From: an uncultured Ectothiorhodospiraceae bacterium
GTDB lineage: Bacteria; Pseudomonadota; Gammaproteobacteria; UBA9214
Length of the DNA: 39,109 nucleotides
Reading direction: 5' to 3'
Assembly: GCA_947258515.1 (NCBI GenBank)
Contig: CAMYIO010000055.1
Span: forward strand, 1-39,109
Numbering within the stretch: the stretch's first letter is position 1; the number at the start of each line of letters is the position of its first letter. The notes under the pieces are model-generated. The model searched no databases. It worked only from the letters and a program-made list of their open reading frames with translations, and was not told the origin of the DNA. Shown here in pieces: positions 17,031-26,329 of the stretch. A program made the translations under genes and the position numbers.

Positions 17031-18790
17031 TACATGCTGTCCGGTGCGGAAACGCCCAGCAGTCCGAGACCGTTGGCGATCACTTGCCGGGTTGCCTCGA
17101 TCAGGTTCAGGCGTGCATTGCGGACTTTAGCATCCTCGACCAGGAAGGTGTGGGCGTTGTAATAGGTGTGGAAATCGTTGGCCAGTTCCCGCAGGTAATG
17201 CGTCAGCTGGTGCGGTTCATGGTTAATGGCCGCCGCTTCCAGTATTTCGGGATAGCGTGACAGCTTGATGATCAGGTCCTGTTCATGGCTTTCTGCCAGG
17301 GTGGACAGGCCCGCACTACCGGCGCCACGGTCCCAGCTTAACTGTTTTTCCTGCAGCTGCCGGAACACACTTCTGACCCGGGCATGCGCATACTGGATGT
17401 AGTACACAGGGTTGTCATTGGACTGCGAGCGGGCGAGATCAAGGTCGAAATCCATGTGCTGTTCGCATTTGCGCATTACATAGAAAAACCGTGCGGCATC
17501 ATTGCCGACCTCGTGGCGCAGTTCGCGCAGCGTCACGAATTCACCGGAGCGCGTCGACATCTGTACCTTTTCGCCGCCACGGTAGAGGATTGCAAACTGC
17601 ACCAGTAGCACATCCAGCTTGTCCGGATCATCTCCGAGTGCCTTGAGGGCGGCCTTTACCCGCGGCACATAGCCATGGTGGTCGGCACCCCAGACGTCGA
17701 TGACACGGTCATAGCCGCGCTCCAGTTTATTGGCATGGTAGGCAATGTCCGAGGCAAAGTAGGTGGTCTGGCCGTTGTCGCGCACGAGCACGCGGTCCTT
17801 CTCGTCACCGAAGTCGGTGGAGCTGAACCACAGGGCGCCGTTCTTCTCGTAGACGTGACCGCTCTTCTGCAGCCGCTCGATACCGGCCTCGACGGACTTG
17901 TCATCGGACAGCGAGCGTTCTGAAAACCAATCGTCGTAGACCACGCCAAACTCTTTCAGATCCTGGCGGATATTGCCGAGTATGGCGTTCAGCCCCTCAT
18001 CGAAGACCCGGCGGTACTGTGTTTGTCCCAGCAGTGCGCGGCTGCGCTCGATGATGCCGTCGATGTGTGCTTCCTTGTCGCCACCGGCCGGTTCATCGGG
18101 CGGGATATCGCGGAATACCTCTTCAATTGCATGTTGCAGCGACTCGCCGTGTTCACGGTGCAGGGTGGCGGCAATATCCCAGACATAGTCGCCCTGGTAG
18201 CCGTTGGCGGGGAAGGTGACGCTTGCGCCGCACAGGTCGAGGTAGCGCAGGTAAACGCTGGCAGCGAGGATATCCATCTGTCGCCCGGCATCATTCACGT
18301 AGTACTCGCGGTGGACGTTATAGCCAATCGCCGCCAGCAGGTCGGCCACCGCGGCGCCATAGGCTGCGCCACGACCGTGTCCAACATGCAGTGGCCCGGT
18401 CGGGTTGGCGGAAACGAATTCCACCTGGATACGTTTCCCCTTGCCATGGTCACTGCGGCCGTAGCGATCACCCTGTGCAAGGATGTCGTCGATGACCGAG
18501 TGCCAGGCCTCGTTGCCGAGGAAGAAATTGATGAATCCCGGGCCGGCAATTTCAATCTTTTGCACCGTGTCATCGGCCTCGATGGCGGCAAGCAGTTTTT
18601 CCGCGATGTCACGTGGCTTGCTGCGCGCGGGTTTTGCCAGCAGCAGTGCCAGGTTACTGGCATAGTCGCCGTGGGTGCGGTCACGGGTGCGCTCGATCAT
18701 CACGTCGGGCGAGATGTCGGCCGGCAGCGTGCCATCGGCCTGCAAGGTGCTGACGGCATCGGTGAGTAATTGTGCGAGGTGCGTTTTCAA
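17030..18790 (-). CDS. argS: Arginyl-tRNA synthetase
   Basis: Class I enzyme that charges tRNA-Arg using ATP. The N-terminal Add-1 domain (about residues 1-110) is followed by the HIGH motif variant [11 protein letters not shown] (135-145), the catalytic Rossmann domain and the C-terminal DALR anticodon-binding domain (from about 465; the end reads [23 protein letters not shown]). In the KMSKS position the sequence reads VQMSTRSGE, the relaxed form normal for ArgRS. Length (586) is typical. It is the first gene of an argS-ftsN unit; a GCAGGAGCGG palindrome separates it from priA. Confidence 0.97.
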   Translation of the reverse strand: MKTHLAQLLTDAVSTLQADGTLPADISPDVMIERTRDRTHGDYASNLALLLAKPARSKPRDIAEKLLAAIEADDTVQKIEIAGPGFINFFLGNEAWHSVIDDILAQGDRYGRSDHGKGKRIQVEFVSANPTGPLHVGHGRGAAYGAAVADLLAAIGYNVHREYYVNDAGRQMDILAASVYLRYLDLCGASVTFPANGYQGDYVWDIAATLHREHGESLQHAIEEVFRDIPPDEPAGGDKEAHIDGIIERSRALLGQTQYRRVFDEGLNAILGNIRQDLKEFGVVYDDWFSERSLSDDKSVEAGIERLQKSGHVYEKNGALWFSSTDFGDEKDRVLVRDNGQTTYFASDIAYHANKLERGYDRVIDVWGADHHGYVPRVKAALKALGDDPDKLDVLLVQFAILYRGGEKVQMSTRSGEFVTLRELRHEVGNDAARFFYVMRKCEQHMDFDLDLARSQSNDNPVYYIQYAHARVRSVFRQLQEKQLSWDRGAGSAGLSTLAESHEQDLIIKLSRYPEILEAAAINHEPHQLTHYLRELANDFHTYYNAHTFLVEDAKVRNARLNLIEATRQVIANGLGLLGVSAPDSM

Positions 18791-18809
18791 ATGATTTTTG
18801 CAGCGTCTT

Positions 18810-18879
18810 GCAGGAGCGGATCACCTCCGCGAATTGTCTCGCGATGGCAACCCTGTTCGCGGATGCGATCCGCTCCTGC
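18810..18879. repeat. GCAGGAGCGG palindrome, copy 2
   Basis: Arms of 24 bases at 18810-18833 and 18856-18879 are inverted with three mismatches; the outer part reads GCAGGAGCGGATC and GATCCGCTCCTGC. It lies between priA and argS. Same family as 8998-9046 and 27261-27321. Confidence 0.85.
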
Positions 18880-18955
18880 GTGGTTTGGTTGAATCCTGAG
18901 CTAACGGGCCGCCTATTATCCCGCTCGCCCGCCATCTTGCAACTTCAATAGTTGC

Positions 18956-21148
18956 TTAATAGGTATCCACCGGATCAACATCCACGGACCAGCGCACCCG
19001 GCGTGCCTCCCTGGTCGTTTCCAGTTGCCTGACAATGCTGCTCAGCAGGCGTTGTAGCGCGCCACGCTGCTCCGATTGCAATACCAGCTGGGCGCGATAG
19101 CGCCCGGCGCGGCGCTCCATGGTCGCGGGCACCGGCCCCCAGACCTCGACCGCCCGGTTGCCGGTCGCGCTGATCAGTGCAGCGACAGTGTCCAGAAATG
19201 CCATTGCGGTGTCGGCCGCTGTGGCTTCGGCGCGCAGCAGCACCATGGCAGTTGCCGGAGGCAGGTGCGCGTCCCTGCGTTCTGCCAGGGCCGCTCGCGC
19301 GAACGCGGGATAGCCCTGGTTGATCAGCAACTGCAATAACGGGTGATCCGGGTGGCAGGTCTGGATCATGACCTCGCCGGGCCGCTCATGGCGTCCGGCA
19401 CGTCCCGCGACCTGCACAATCAGCTGCGCCATGCGCTCGCTGGCACGGAAATCGGTACTGAACAGGCCGTGATCGGCATCGAGGATGCCCACCAGGGTGA
19501 CATTCGGGAAGTGATGTCCCTTGGCCAGCATCTGGGTACCCAGCAGCAGGCGGCCTTCACCGCAGCGTGCCTGCTCCAGCAGCCGGTTCAGTTCACCCTT
19601 GCGGCGGGTGGTGTCGCGGTCGATTCGAACCCGCTTGATGTCCGGAAAGTGTCGCTCCAGTGCCTGCTCGACCCGTTCCGTTCCCTGCCCCTGGGGATGC
19701 AGGTCGCTGCCCTGGCATCTCGGGCAGATGCTATCGACGGGTCGCTGGCTGCCGCAATGGTGGCAGTGCAGCAGTTTGTCGTGCTGGTGCCAGGTCATGC
19801 GGGCATCGCAACGCTTGCACTCGGCGATCCAGTCGCAGTCATAGCACATCAGTGTCGGTGCATAACCACGCCGGTTCAGGAACAACAACACCTGGTCGCC
19901 CGCATCCAGGTGCTGTTGTATGCGCTGCAGCAGCGGCTGAGACAGCCCGTCCTCAAGTGCTTGCCTGCGGACATCCAGCAGCTGGAACGTTGGCTGGATG
20001 GCCACGCCGGTACGTTCCGGCAGGTCCAGTTGCCGGTAACGTTGCTGCTCGACATTCAGCAGGCTTTCCAGGGAGGGCGTGGCCGATCCGAGGAGCACCG
20101 GGATTTTCAACTGGCGCGCCCGCCAGACGGCCAGGTCACGGGCTGAATAGCGAAAACCATCCTGCTGCTTCAGCGAGGCATCGTGTTCCTCGTCGACGAC
20201 GATCAGGCCGGGTCGGGCCATGGGGGTGAAGATTGCCGAGCGGGTGCCAATGATGATGGGTGCCTCACCGCTGCGTGCCTGTCGCCAGGCCGCGAGCCGT
20301 TCATGGTCCGTGAGTCCCGAATGCAGCAGCGCCAGCGGCACCTGAAAGCGTCGCTGGAAGCGTGACAGCAGCTGCGGCGTCAGGCCGATCTCGGGGACCA
20401 GCACCAGCGCCTGTTGTCGACGGGCGAGCGTGCTTTCTATCAGCTCCAGGTACACCTCGGTCTTGCCGCTGCCGGTGACACCGGCAAGCAGGAACGGCGT
20501 GAAGTTGTCCAGCTGCGCGAGGATGGCATCGACGGCCCGCCGTTGCGCCGTGTTGAGCGTATGTATGGAAGGCATCACCGTGTGATCGAGGTGTGCCTCG
20601 TTGAGGGTGCAGTTCTCTATCCAGCCCTTGTCAGCGAGGGCACGCAAGACACTGGCGGGGGCATCGATGGCATTGCGATGCAGCCCCTGCTGATGTGCGC
20701 TCAGCACGGCCATGACCTTTGCCTGGCGTGCCGCACGGCTGAGTGCTGTCGTCTCGACTGCGCGGCCGGCAGAGGTGATTCGCCAGCCCGTGGTGTCGGT
20801 AGCTGCGGGTTGCTGACCACGGCGCAGCAACGCAGGCATTGCTGAACTGCATGCGTCACCGATGGGATGGTGGTAGTAGTCACTGGCCCATTGCACCATG
20901 GCCAGAACGTCACGGCTGATCACCGCAGTCTCGTCGAGTAGCTGCAGGGCACGTTTCAGTTTATGTGCGTCGATGTCGGTTTCGTCACTCACAGCAAGCA
21001 GTACACCGATCACTGTGCGCCGTCCAAACGGTACGCGCAGCCGCATGCCCGGTTGTAACGCAGCGGGGTCCGTATCGACGGGTTGCAGGTAGTCAAAACA
21101 GCGTTGCAACGGTGATGGAATGGCGATACGAAGGATCAAATTGTTCAC
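18956..21148 (-). CDS. priA: Primosomal replication protein N', helicase PriA
   Basis: A 730-residue superfamily 2 DNA helicase that restarts stalled replication forks. The N-terminal 3'-DNA-binding domain (about residues 1-105) starts with LRIAIPSPLQRCFDY. Walker A is GVTGSGKT (223-230); the DEAH-type box is DEEHD. The zinc-binding cysteine cluster is complete (CYDCDWIAECKRCD...CHHCGS...CPRCQGSDL). The C-terminal helicase core motif QVAGRAGRHERPGEV is intact. Length is normal. The gene starts at the edge of a 713-base gene-free stretch that carries DnaA-box-like sites, about 110 bases upstream of its ATG. Confidence 0.96.
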   Translation of the reverse strand: MNNLILRIAIPSPLQRCFDYLQPVDTDPAALQPGMRLRVPFGRRTVIGVLLAVSDETDIDAHKLKRALQLLDETAVISRDVLAMVQWASDYYHHPIGDACSSAMPALLRRGQQPAATDTTGWRITSAGRAVETTALSRAARQAKVMAVLSAHQQGLHRNAIDAPASVLRALADKGWIENCTLNEAHLDHTVMPSIHTLNTAQRRAVDAILAQLDNFTPFLLAGVTGSGKTEVYLELIESTLARRQQALVLVPEIGLTPQLLSRFQRRFQVPLALLHSGLTDHERLAAWRQARSGEAPIIIGTRSAIFTPMARPGLIVVDEEHDASLKQQDGFRYSARDLAVWRARQLKIPVLLGSATPSLESLLNVEQQRYRQLDLPERTGVAIQPTFQLLDVRRQALEDGLSQPLLQRIQQHLDAGDQVLLFLNRRGYAPTLMCYDCDWIAECKRCDARMTWHQHDKLLHCHHCGSQRPVDSICPRCQGSDLHPQGQGTERVEQALERHFPDIKRVRIDRDTTRRKGELNRLLEQARCGEGRLLLGTQMLAKGHHFPNVTLVGILDADHGLFSTDFRASERMAQLIVQVAGRAGRHERPGEVMIQTCHPDHPLLQLLINQGYPAFARAALAERRDAHLPPATAMVLLRAEATAADTAMAFLDTVAALISATGNRAVEVWGPVPATMERRAGRYRAQLVLQSEQRGALQRLLSSIVRQLETTREARRVRWSVDVDPVDTY

Positions 21149-21662
21149 GCTATTGGCGTCGCGGGTTTTATGAGGGAAAATAAGTAAGGTTAGCGTTCAT
21201 GCTTGAAAATTTTATTACCTAGTGAAGCTAAGTCCTTCATCTGATTAGGGCTGACTTTTATCCACAAATGCTGTGGATAACTCTGTGGATGAAATGGGGT
21301 CAAGTGGCTCAAAACCCTATTTTTCCAGTGTTACTGTTAAATTGTCCTTTTTTTATCCATAAAAATATTATCATTTAAATCAATGAGATGTAGTTAATTA
21401 TAAGTTTCTAATATACTGGACATGCCACACTGTGGTGAGAAAACATCAGTCACCCGATGGCTGTGTATAAGCCCGTTGTGATTGAACGGCTGGTGTGATG
21501 ATATGCAAACCCTGTTTTTATGGTGTTTATGTCATTTTCATGGCTTTTTTGGACGGCATTTGGCCGTTGCCAGGGGCACTGTCCGGATCTGATCTACAGT
21601 CGCAATGATAGCACTGACGAAGGTGGCGAACGGCTGGATGTGTGTTGTCTGTGAGTGGGGCA
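21149..21662. other. Gene-free, AT-rich stretch upstream of priA
   Basis: No supported gene lies in the interval between priA and pntB. It contains the DnaA-box cluster (21258-21470) listed separately, an AT-rich block around 21340-21415, and a T-rich stretch. The priA promoter should lie here. I see no tRNA or conserved RNA. Confidence 0.6.
21258..21470. promoter_or_regulatory. Cluster of DnaA-box-like sites with an AT-rich block
   Basis: Two perfect TTATCCACA boxes (21258-21266 on +, 21272-21280 on -) are followed by TCATCCACA (21284-21292 on -), TTATCCATA (21353-21361 on +) and TTATACACA (21462-21470 on -), which fits TTWTNCACA. An AT-rich block including AAAAATATTATCATTTAAAT lies between the fourth and fifth. 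This could be a replication origin, a DnaA-titrating site or DnaA control of priA. Confidence 0.55.
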
Positions 21663-21695
21663 GAAATAAAAATACGCCTCGTCCTTGAGGCGTAT
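21663..21695 (-). terminator. Rho-independent terminator of the pnt operon
   Basis: ATACGCCTC (21672-21680) and GAGGCGTAT (21687-21695) form a perfect 9-bp stem with a 6-base loop. On the minus strand the stem is followed by TTTTTATTT, as expected for a terminator after pntB. It lies about 165 bases past the pntB stop. Confidence 0.85.
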
Positions 21696-21861
21696 GGTGG
21701 CGTACGGAGGGAGGAGTAATAAAAACGCCACTGAGTACAGGCTAGCGAACCTTCAGTCGTGTGACTATTGCACTGAAGTACAGGTGCTGATTCCAGGCCC
21801 TGCTCAGGGCCGTGATCATTGCAGGGGGGTTATTCGCGCGCGGCGGGTTATCGCGCCCGAC

Positions 21862-23226
21862 TCAGAATTCTTTTACTGCCTCGATCAGTTCACCGACCAT
21901 GGCCTGCCCGTCACCATAGAGCATGCGGGTGTTATCACCGAAGAACAGCGCATTCTCGACTCCGGAGAAGCCCTTGCCCTGTCCACGCTTGATGACGATG
22001 ACATTCTTCGCCTGGTCGGCATTGAGGATGGGCATGCCGTAGATCGGGCTGTCGGGGTTGGTGCGCGCCGACGGGTTGACCACGTCATTGGCACCGATCA
22101 CCAGTGCGACATCGGTTTGCAGGAAGGCGGCGTTGATCTCGTCGAGGTCGTAGAGTCGGTCATAGGGGACGTTGGCTTCGGCCAGCAGCACGTTCATGTG
22201 GCCGGGCATGCGACCGGCAACCGGGTGGATGGCAAATTTCACATCCACACCGCGTGCCAGCAGCATTTCCATCAGCTCGAATATCTTGTGCTGGGCCTGT
22301 GCCACGGCCATGCCGTAACCGGGAATGATGATGACACGTTCTGCGAAGGCCATCATGACACCGGCGTCGACCGCATCGATGGGCTTCATACTGCCTTCCA
22401 CGCTTTCTTCAGCGCCGCCGCTGGCGCCGAAGGAGCTGAACAACACATTTCCGATTGAGCGGTTCATGGCACGGGCCATTAATTGCGTCAGCAGCGTACC
22501 GGCCGAGCCGACCACGGTTCCGGCGATGATCATGGCGGCATTGTTGAGCACGAAACCCTCGAAGGCTACGGCCAGGCCGGTGAGGGCGTTGAACAGCGAA
22601 ATCACCACCGGCATGTCCGCACCGCCGATCGGCAGCGCCATGAACATCCCGTAGGCGAGTGCCGCGGCGAAAAAGATCAGGATGATGCTGCCGGTAAATT
22701 CACCCTGGATAACCAGCACGGCGCCAAAGCCGGCGGCGACCAGAAACACGGCAATGTTGAACAACTGCTGACCCGGAAAACGCATGGGCCGGCGTATCAG
22801 CCCCTGCAGTTTTGCAAAGGCGACCATTGAACCTGAAAATGATATTGAACCGATCAATGCGCCCAGTACGGCGAGCGTGAGAAAGGTCTGGGAATGAAAA
22901 TCACCCTTCAGCAGTTCCACGGCGGCAATGGCGCCCGCTGCGCCGCCACCCATGCCATTGTAGAGCGCGATCATCTGCGGCATGTCGGTCATGGCGACCT
23001 TTTTGCCTGACCAGAAAGCAGCGACGCCACCGACGAAGATGGCGGTCGTCATCAGCAGGTAGTTTTCCATCCCCGGCTCGAAGAAGGTGATCAGCGAGGC
23101 CACCAGCATGCCGACACCGGCCCAGATAATGCCGTCACGCGCGGTGAGCGGCGAACTCATGCGCTTCAGTCCGAAGATAAACAGGAACGCCGCAATGAAG
23201 TAGCTGATTTGTATTATGTTATGCAT
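21862..23226 (-). CDS. pntB: NAD(P) transhydrogenase subunit beta
   Basis: The 454-residue beta subunit of the proton-translocating transhydrogenase, which moves hydride between NADH and NADP+ using the proton gradient. The first about 260 residues form multiple transmembrane helices of the proton channel (dII), including GGGAAGAIAAVELLKG. The C-terminal dIII domain binds NADP(H) through the motif IIPGYGMAVAQAQ and the segment VLLAEANVPYD. Length is normal. Its start overlaps the end of pntAB by one base, so the operon is translationally coupled. The downstream terminator is at 21663-21695. Confidence 0.96.
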   Translation of the reverse strand: MHNIIQISYFIAAFLFIFGLKRMSSPLTARDGIIWAGVGMLVASLITFFEPGMENYLLMTTAIFVGGVAAFWSGKKVAMTDMPQMIALYNGMGGGAAGAIAAVELLKGDFHSQTFLTLAVLGALIGSISFSGSMVAFAKLQGLIRRPMRFPGQQLFNIAVFLVAAGFGAVLVIQGEFTGSIILIFFAAALAYGMFMALPIGGADMPVVISLFNALTGLAVAFEGFVLNNAAMIIAGTVVGSAGTLLTQLMARAMNRSIGNVLFSSFGASGGAEESVEGSMKPIDAVDAGVMMAFAERVIIIPGYGMAVAQAQHKIFELMEMLLARGVDVKFAIHPVAGRMPGHMNVLLAEANVPYDRLYDLDEINAAFLQTDVALVIGANDVVNPSARTNPDSPIYGMPILNADQAKNVIVIKRGQGKGFSGVENALFFGDNTRMLYGDGQAMVGELIEAVKEF

Positions 23227-23516
23227 CAGTTACTGCCCTTGCTGCTTTTGAACATTTCCAGCATGCGCTCGGTGACGACATAACCACCGACGGCGTTGCC
23301 GGCGGCCAGCGCGACACCGATAAAACCGACCACCAGTTCCAGGGTGGTGTGGGCATGGCCCATTGCAACCATGGCGCCGACCAGCACGATGCCGTGCACA
23401 AAGTTGGAGCCGGACATCAGCGGGGTATGCAATATCACCGGTACGCGGCCAATGATTTCATAGCCGGCAACCGCTGCCAGCATGAATATATAGAGTGCTG
23501 TCATTCCTTCAATCAT
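23226..23516 (-). CDS. pntAB: NAD(P) transhydrogenase subunit alpha, part 2 (membrane part)
   Basis: A 96-residue protein with three hydrophobic helices and the conserved TPLMSGSNFVHGIVLVG. In E. coli this part is fused to the soluble NAD(H)-binding part in one PntA; here it is a separate gene, the split form found in many proteobacteria. It forms the membrane domain dII together with PntB. It overlaps pntAA by four bases and pntB by one base. Confidence 0.95.
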   Translation of the reverse strand: MIEGMTALYIFMLAAVAGYEIIGRVPVILHTPLMSGSNFVHGIVLVGAMVAMGHAHTTLELVVGFIGVALAAGNAVGGYVVTERMLEMFKSSKGSN

Positions 23517-24646
23517 GAGGCATCTCCTTCGACCTGCTTGCGGGTAGGTTCATGGCGGATTTCACCCTGGTGGGTGAGCACACTCTCCGCAAGTACCTCG
23601 TCCTCCCAATCCGGTACCAGGGTGCCGTCCTTGATCATCGGGGTGAGGAAATTGAGCAGATTTTTCGAATACATTTCACTGGCATGGACCGCCAGCATGC
23701 TGGGTACATTGAGTGGACCGGCAATGATGACGCCATTGTGCTCGATGTCTTCGCCCGCTTTGGTTAATTCGCAGTTACCGCCGCCCTCGGCCGCGAGGTC
23801 GATGATGACCGAGCCGGGCTTCATGGACTCGACCATGGCGCTGGTAATGATTTTTGGTGAAGGCCTGCCGGGAAGCGCCGCGGTACTGATGACGACGTCG
23901 GCAGCGGCGATGTGCTCAGCCAGTATTGTCTGTTGCTGCTGTTTTTCTTCCTCGGTCAGTTCGCGGGCATAGCCACCGCTGCCCTCGGCGGCGACATCGA
24001 TGTCGATAAAGCGGGCGCCCAGCGATTCCACCTGTTCCTTGGTGGCTGCGCGTACATCGTAGCCCTCGACGATCGCACCGAGGCGCCGCGCGGTGGCAAT
24101 TGCCTGCAGGCCGGCGACACCGGCACCGATGACCACCACCTTTGACGGGCGGATGGTGCCGGCTGCCGTGGTCAGCATCGGGAAGAAGTGCCCGGAGCGT
24201 TCGGCCGCCATGATCACCGCCTTGTAGCCGGCCGCCGCCGCCTGTGACGACAGTGTATCCATGCTCTGGGCACGCGAGATGCGCGGCACCAGTTCCATGG
24301 CAAAGCTGGTAATGTTGCGTTCCTTGAGGCGGGCGACGTGCTGCAGTCGTTGATAGGGCAACAGCATGCCGATCAGGATGCTGCCTTCACGCAGCTGTTC
24401 GATCACTTCCAGCGCAGGTGGCTGGACAGTCAGGATGATATCGGACTCGCCATAGAGGCTGCCGGCATCGCTGACAATACGGGCAGACTCGAAGGCGGCA
24501 TCAGGATAATGAGCCGCATCACCAGCGCCAGACTCGAGCTGTACCTCGATATCGAGTTTCGCCATTTTCCGGCTGACTTCGGGAACCAGGGCGACGCGGC
24601 GTTCGCCAGGGTAGGTTTCTTTGGGTACAGCAACGCGTATCGGCAT
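23513..24646 (-). CDS. pntAA: NAD(P) transhydrogenase subunit alpha, part 1 (NAD-binding)
   Basis: The soluble dI domain (about 377 residues), related to alanine dehydrogenase. The N-terminus IRVAVPKETYPGERRVALVPE is the family signature; the NAD-binding loop is VVIGAGVAGLQAIATARRLGA (about 171-191). The mobile loop and C-terminal dimer region are present. Two ATGs are adjacent (24649 and 24646); the second has better spacing from GAGG and matches the usual MPIRV start. First gene of the pntAA-pntAB-pntB operon. The operon supplies NADPH at the cost of the proton gradient. Confidence 0.95.
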   Translation of the reverse strand: MPIRVAVPKETYPGERRVALVPEVSRKMAKLDIEVQLESGAGDAAHYPDAAFESARIVSDAGSLYGESDIILTVQPPALEVIEQLREGSILIGMLLPYQRLQHVARLKERNITSFAMELVPRISRAQSMDTLSSQAAAAGYKAVIMAAERSGHFFPMLTTAAGTIRPSKVVVIGAGVAGLQAIATARRLGAIVEGYDVRAATKEQVESLGARFIDIDVAAEGSGGYARELTEEEKQQQQTILAEHIAAADVVISTAALPGRPSPKIITSAMVESMKPGSVIIDLAAEGGGNCELTKAGEDIEHNGVIIAGPLNVPSMLAVHASEMYSKNLLNFLTPMIKDGTLVPDWEDEVLAESVLTHQGEIRHEPTRKQVEGDAS

Positions 24647-24649
24647 CAT

Positions 24650-24963
24650 AGCCTCGGATGCGACTTGTCGTGCCGAGAGCCCGGAGCAAGTAACATTGAC
24701 TGGTTGATCATGGAGTACAGTGCATTAAGCGCGCGATATTAGCGTAAAGCCTGGCGCAAGGACAAGGCTCGCCAGCATATAAATGACTGTTCCGCTGCGG
24801 TGCAAGACACAGACCGCCACAGCAGTGCATCACTGACACTTGCTGACGGTTGTCGCTGTCAATGCCTGATGTAGCGTGCGTTTTGACAACATGATAGTCT
24901 CGGTACAGTTAGCAAGCTGCCTGCCAGGACGCCTGGCGGGGGGGCAACGCCAAGGGTGTTGTA
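24650..24963. other. Divergent intergenic region between pntAA and the HNH-like gene
   Basis: It should hold the promoters of both directions. A TTGACA at 24883-24888 could be a -35 for the + strand, with a poor CAGTTA 17 bases later. A short hairpin GCCAGG-ACG-CCTGGC (24923-24937) followed by a G-run lies in the leader of the HNH-like gene. Nothing else is supported. Confidence 0.35.
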
Positions 24964-25404
24964 ATGATCGATTTGAATCATCAGGTCTTGAGGACAGATA
25001 TATCGGGCATGCCGCTCGAATGGGTGGGTTACCAGGATGCCGTGCGTCTCTATCACCTTGAGCAGGTGGCCTACACCTGCGGTACCCTGTTATACCGGAT
25101 ACATGGCGGTATCTGCGCCAGCACCGGTCGCCGCAGCATCATCGATGTCAACTCCATCATCGCCACCCATGGGCGCAACCATGCCCTTAACAAGTTTCGG
25201 GGCCGCTATTCACCACCGCTGAACAACCCGGCCCTGTTCAGGCGTGATTCACATGTGTGCTTGCTGGCGGTGCCGTTTGTCCCGACCCACGCCGAGTACA
25301 TCTATCTGCAGAGCCGACGCGTGCTTGCTGACCAGATGGAATTTCTGCGTGCGCACTTTCCGCGCAGCAGCCCGCTGCACCAGCGTATCGCACTGACCAC
25401 CTGA
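24964..25404 (+). CDS. HNH-endonuclease family protein lacking the HNH core
   Basis: The N-terminal 98 residues follow a known family of stand-alone HNH proteins: VLRTDISGMPLEWVGYQDAV, then TGRRSIIDVNSIIA, then LNNPALFRRDSHVC. The C-terminal part also fits (LLAVPFVPTHAEYIYLQSRR, then VLADQMEFLRAHFPRSSPL). In family members as I know them, about 45-50 residues lie between these halves and carry the nuclease: CxxCG, DHV.P..RGG, CxxCN. Here C99 is joined directly to the LLAVPF segment with frame kept, so no metal-binding or catalytic residues remain and nuclease activity is not expected. AAGGG lies seven bases before the ATG. A 5'-3' exonuclease gene starts 8 bases after the stop. It may be a relic or a repurposed protein. 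Confidence 0.78.
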   Translation: MIDLNHQVLRTDISGMPLEWVGYQDAVRLYHLEQVAYTCGTLLYRIHGGICASTGRRSIIDVNSIIATHGRNHALNKFRGRYSPPLNNPALFRRDSHVCLLAVPFVPTHAEYIYLQSRRVLADQMEFLRAHFPRSSPLHQRIALTT

Positions 25405-25412
25405 CCGCTGTC

Positions 25413-26309
25413 GTGGCTGATAACAAGCGGCGCGTCTACCTGATTGACGCCAGTATCTATATTTTTCGTGCCTGGTATTCAGTACCCGATAACCTGTTCA
25501 ACAATGACGGTCAGCCGATCAATGCGCTGCACGGTTTTGCCGGCTTCCTGGCGGGTTTTCTGGATGCCGTCAAACCCGAACACCTGGCCGTGGTGTTCGA
25601 CGAAAGCCTGACTACCTCGTTTCGCAATGATATCTATCCTGACTACAAGGCGAATCGCGACTCGCCGCCTGCTGAGTTGAAGCAGCAGTTCCAGTATTGC
25701 CGCACGCTGGTGCAGTCACTGGGGATGGCGGATTTTTCCAGCGACAGCTACGAGGCCGATGACCTGATCGGTACGCTGGCCGCGCGCATGCGCGAGCAGG
25801 GCTACGCCGTGGTGATACTGAGTGCCGACAAGGACCTTGCGCAGTTGCTCGAGGCGCCTGACCTGCTGTGGGACTATGCCCGCAACCGCCGTCATTACTA
25901 CCAGGATATTCCCGCCTGGCTGGGGGTCGAGGCCTGGCAGGTGGCCGACTGGCTGGCGCTCTGCGGTGACAGTGTCGACAATATACCCGGTGTGCCGGGT
26001 ATCGGTGCGAAAACGGCGGCGGCACTGCTCGCCGAGTTCGAGTCGCTGGACAGTCTCTACCGGCAGCTCGACGTCGTCGCGGGGTTGAAGATCCGTGGTG
26101 CGGCACGTGTGCAGCGCCTGTTGCAGGAACACCGGGAGGCCGCCCTGCTGGCGCGCCAGTTGACCACAATCGCCCTCGACCCTGAACTGCAGGTCAAGGA
26201 CACCGATATTGCTCGCCGTCGCGTGGCTGCCAGCGAGGTGCAAAATGTCTGCGAACAACTTGGCCTGGGGCGCATGACCGCATCGCGGCTGACGCGCGCG
26301 GTTGGTTGA
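25413..26309 (+). CDS. Stand-alone 5'-3' exonuclease (PolI 5'-nuclease domain family)
   Basis: A 298-residue protein with a PIN-like catalytic domain: YLIDASIYIFRAWY at the start, VVFDESLTTSFRNDIYPDYKANR, YEADDLIGTLA and VVILSADKDLAQLL, giving the usual metal-binding acidic residues. A helix-three-turn-helix DNA-binding part follows (GDSVDNIPGVPGIGAKTAAAL, about residues 187-207). It resembles the N-terminal domain of DNA polymerase I and Xni (ExoIX), without a polymerase. A role in removing flaps or RNA primers is likely. The start is GTG at 25413, right after the HNH-like gene, so the two form one transcript. Confidence 0.9.
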   Translation: MADNKRRVYLIDASIYIFRAWYSVPDNLFNNDGQPINALHGFAGFLAGFLDAVKPEHLAVVFDESLTTSFRNDIYPDYKANRDSPPAELKQQFQYCRTLVQSLGMADFSSDSYEADDLIGTLAARMREQGYAVVILSADKDLAQLLEAPDLLWDYARNRRHYYQDIPAWLGVEAWQVADWLALCGDSVDNIPGVPGIGAKTAAALLAEFESLDSLYRQLDVVAGLKIRGAARVQRLLQEHREAALLARQLTTIALDPELQVKDTDIARRRVAASEVQNVCEQLGLGRMTASRLTRAVG

Positions 26310-26329
26310 TCATGGATTCCGGGTATTAG

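Noticed and set aside
19343-20146. ORF of 267 aa opposite priA
   Set aside because: Shadow of priA; composition reflects the complement of its codons.
21258-21470. Firm call of oriC
   Set aside because: No dnaA, dnaN or mnmG nearby, no strand switch of genes, and few GATC sites; kept only as a candidate DnaA-binding region.
21685-22458. ORF of 257 aa opposite pntB
   Set aside because: It crosses the pnt terminator and mirrors pntB; no domain.
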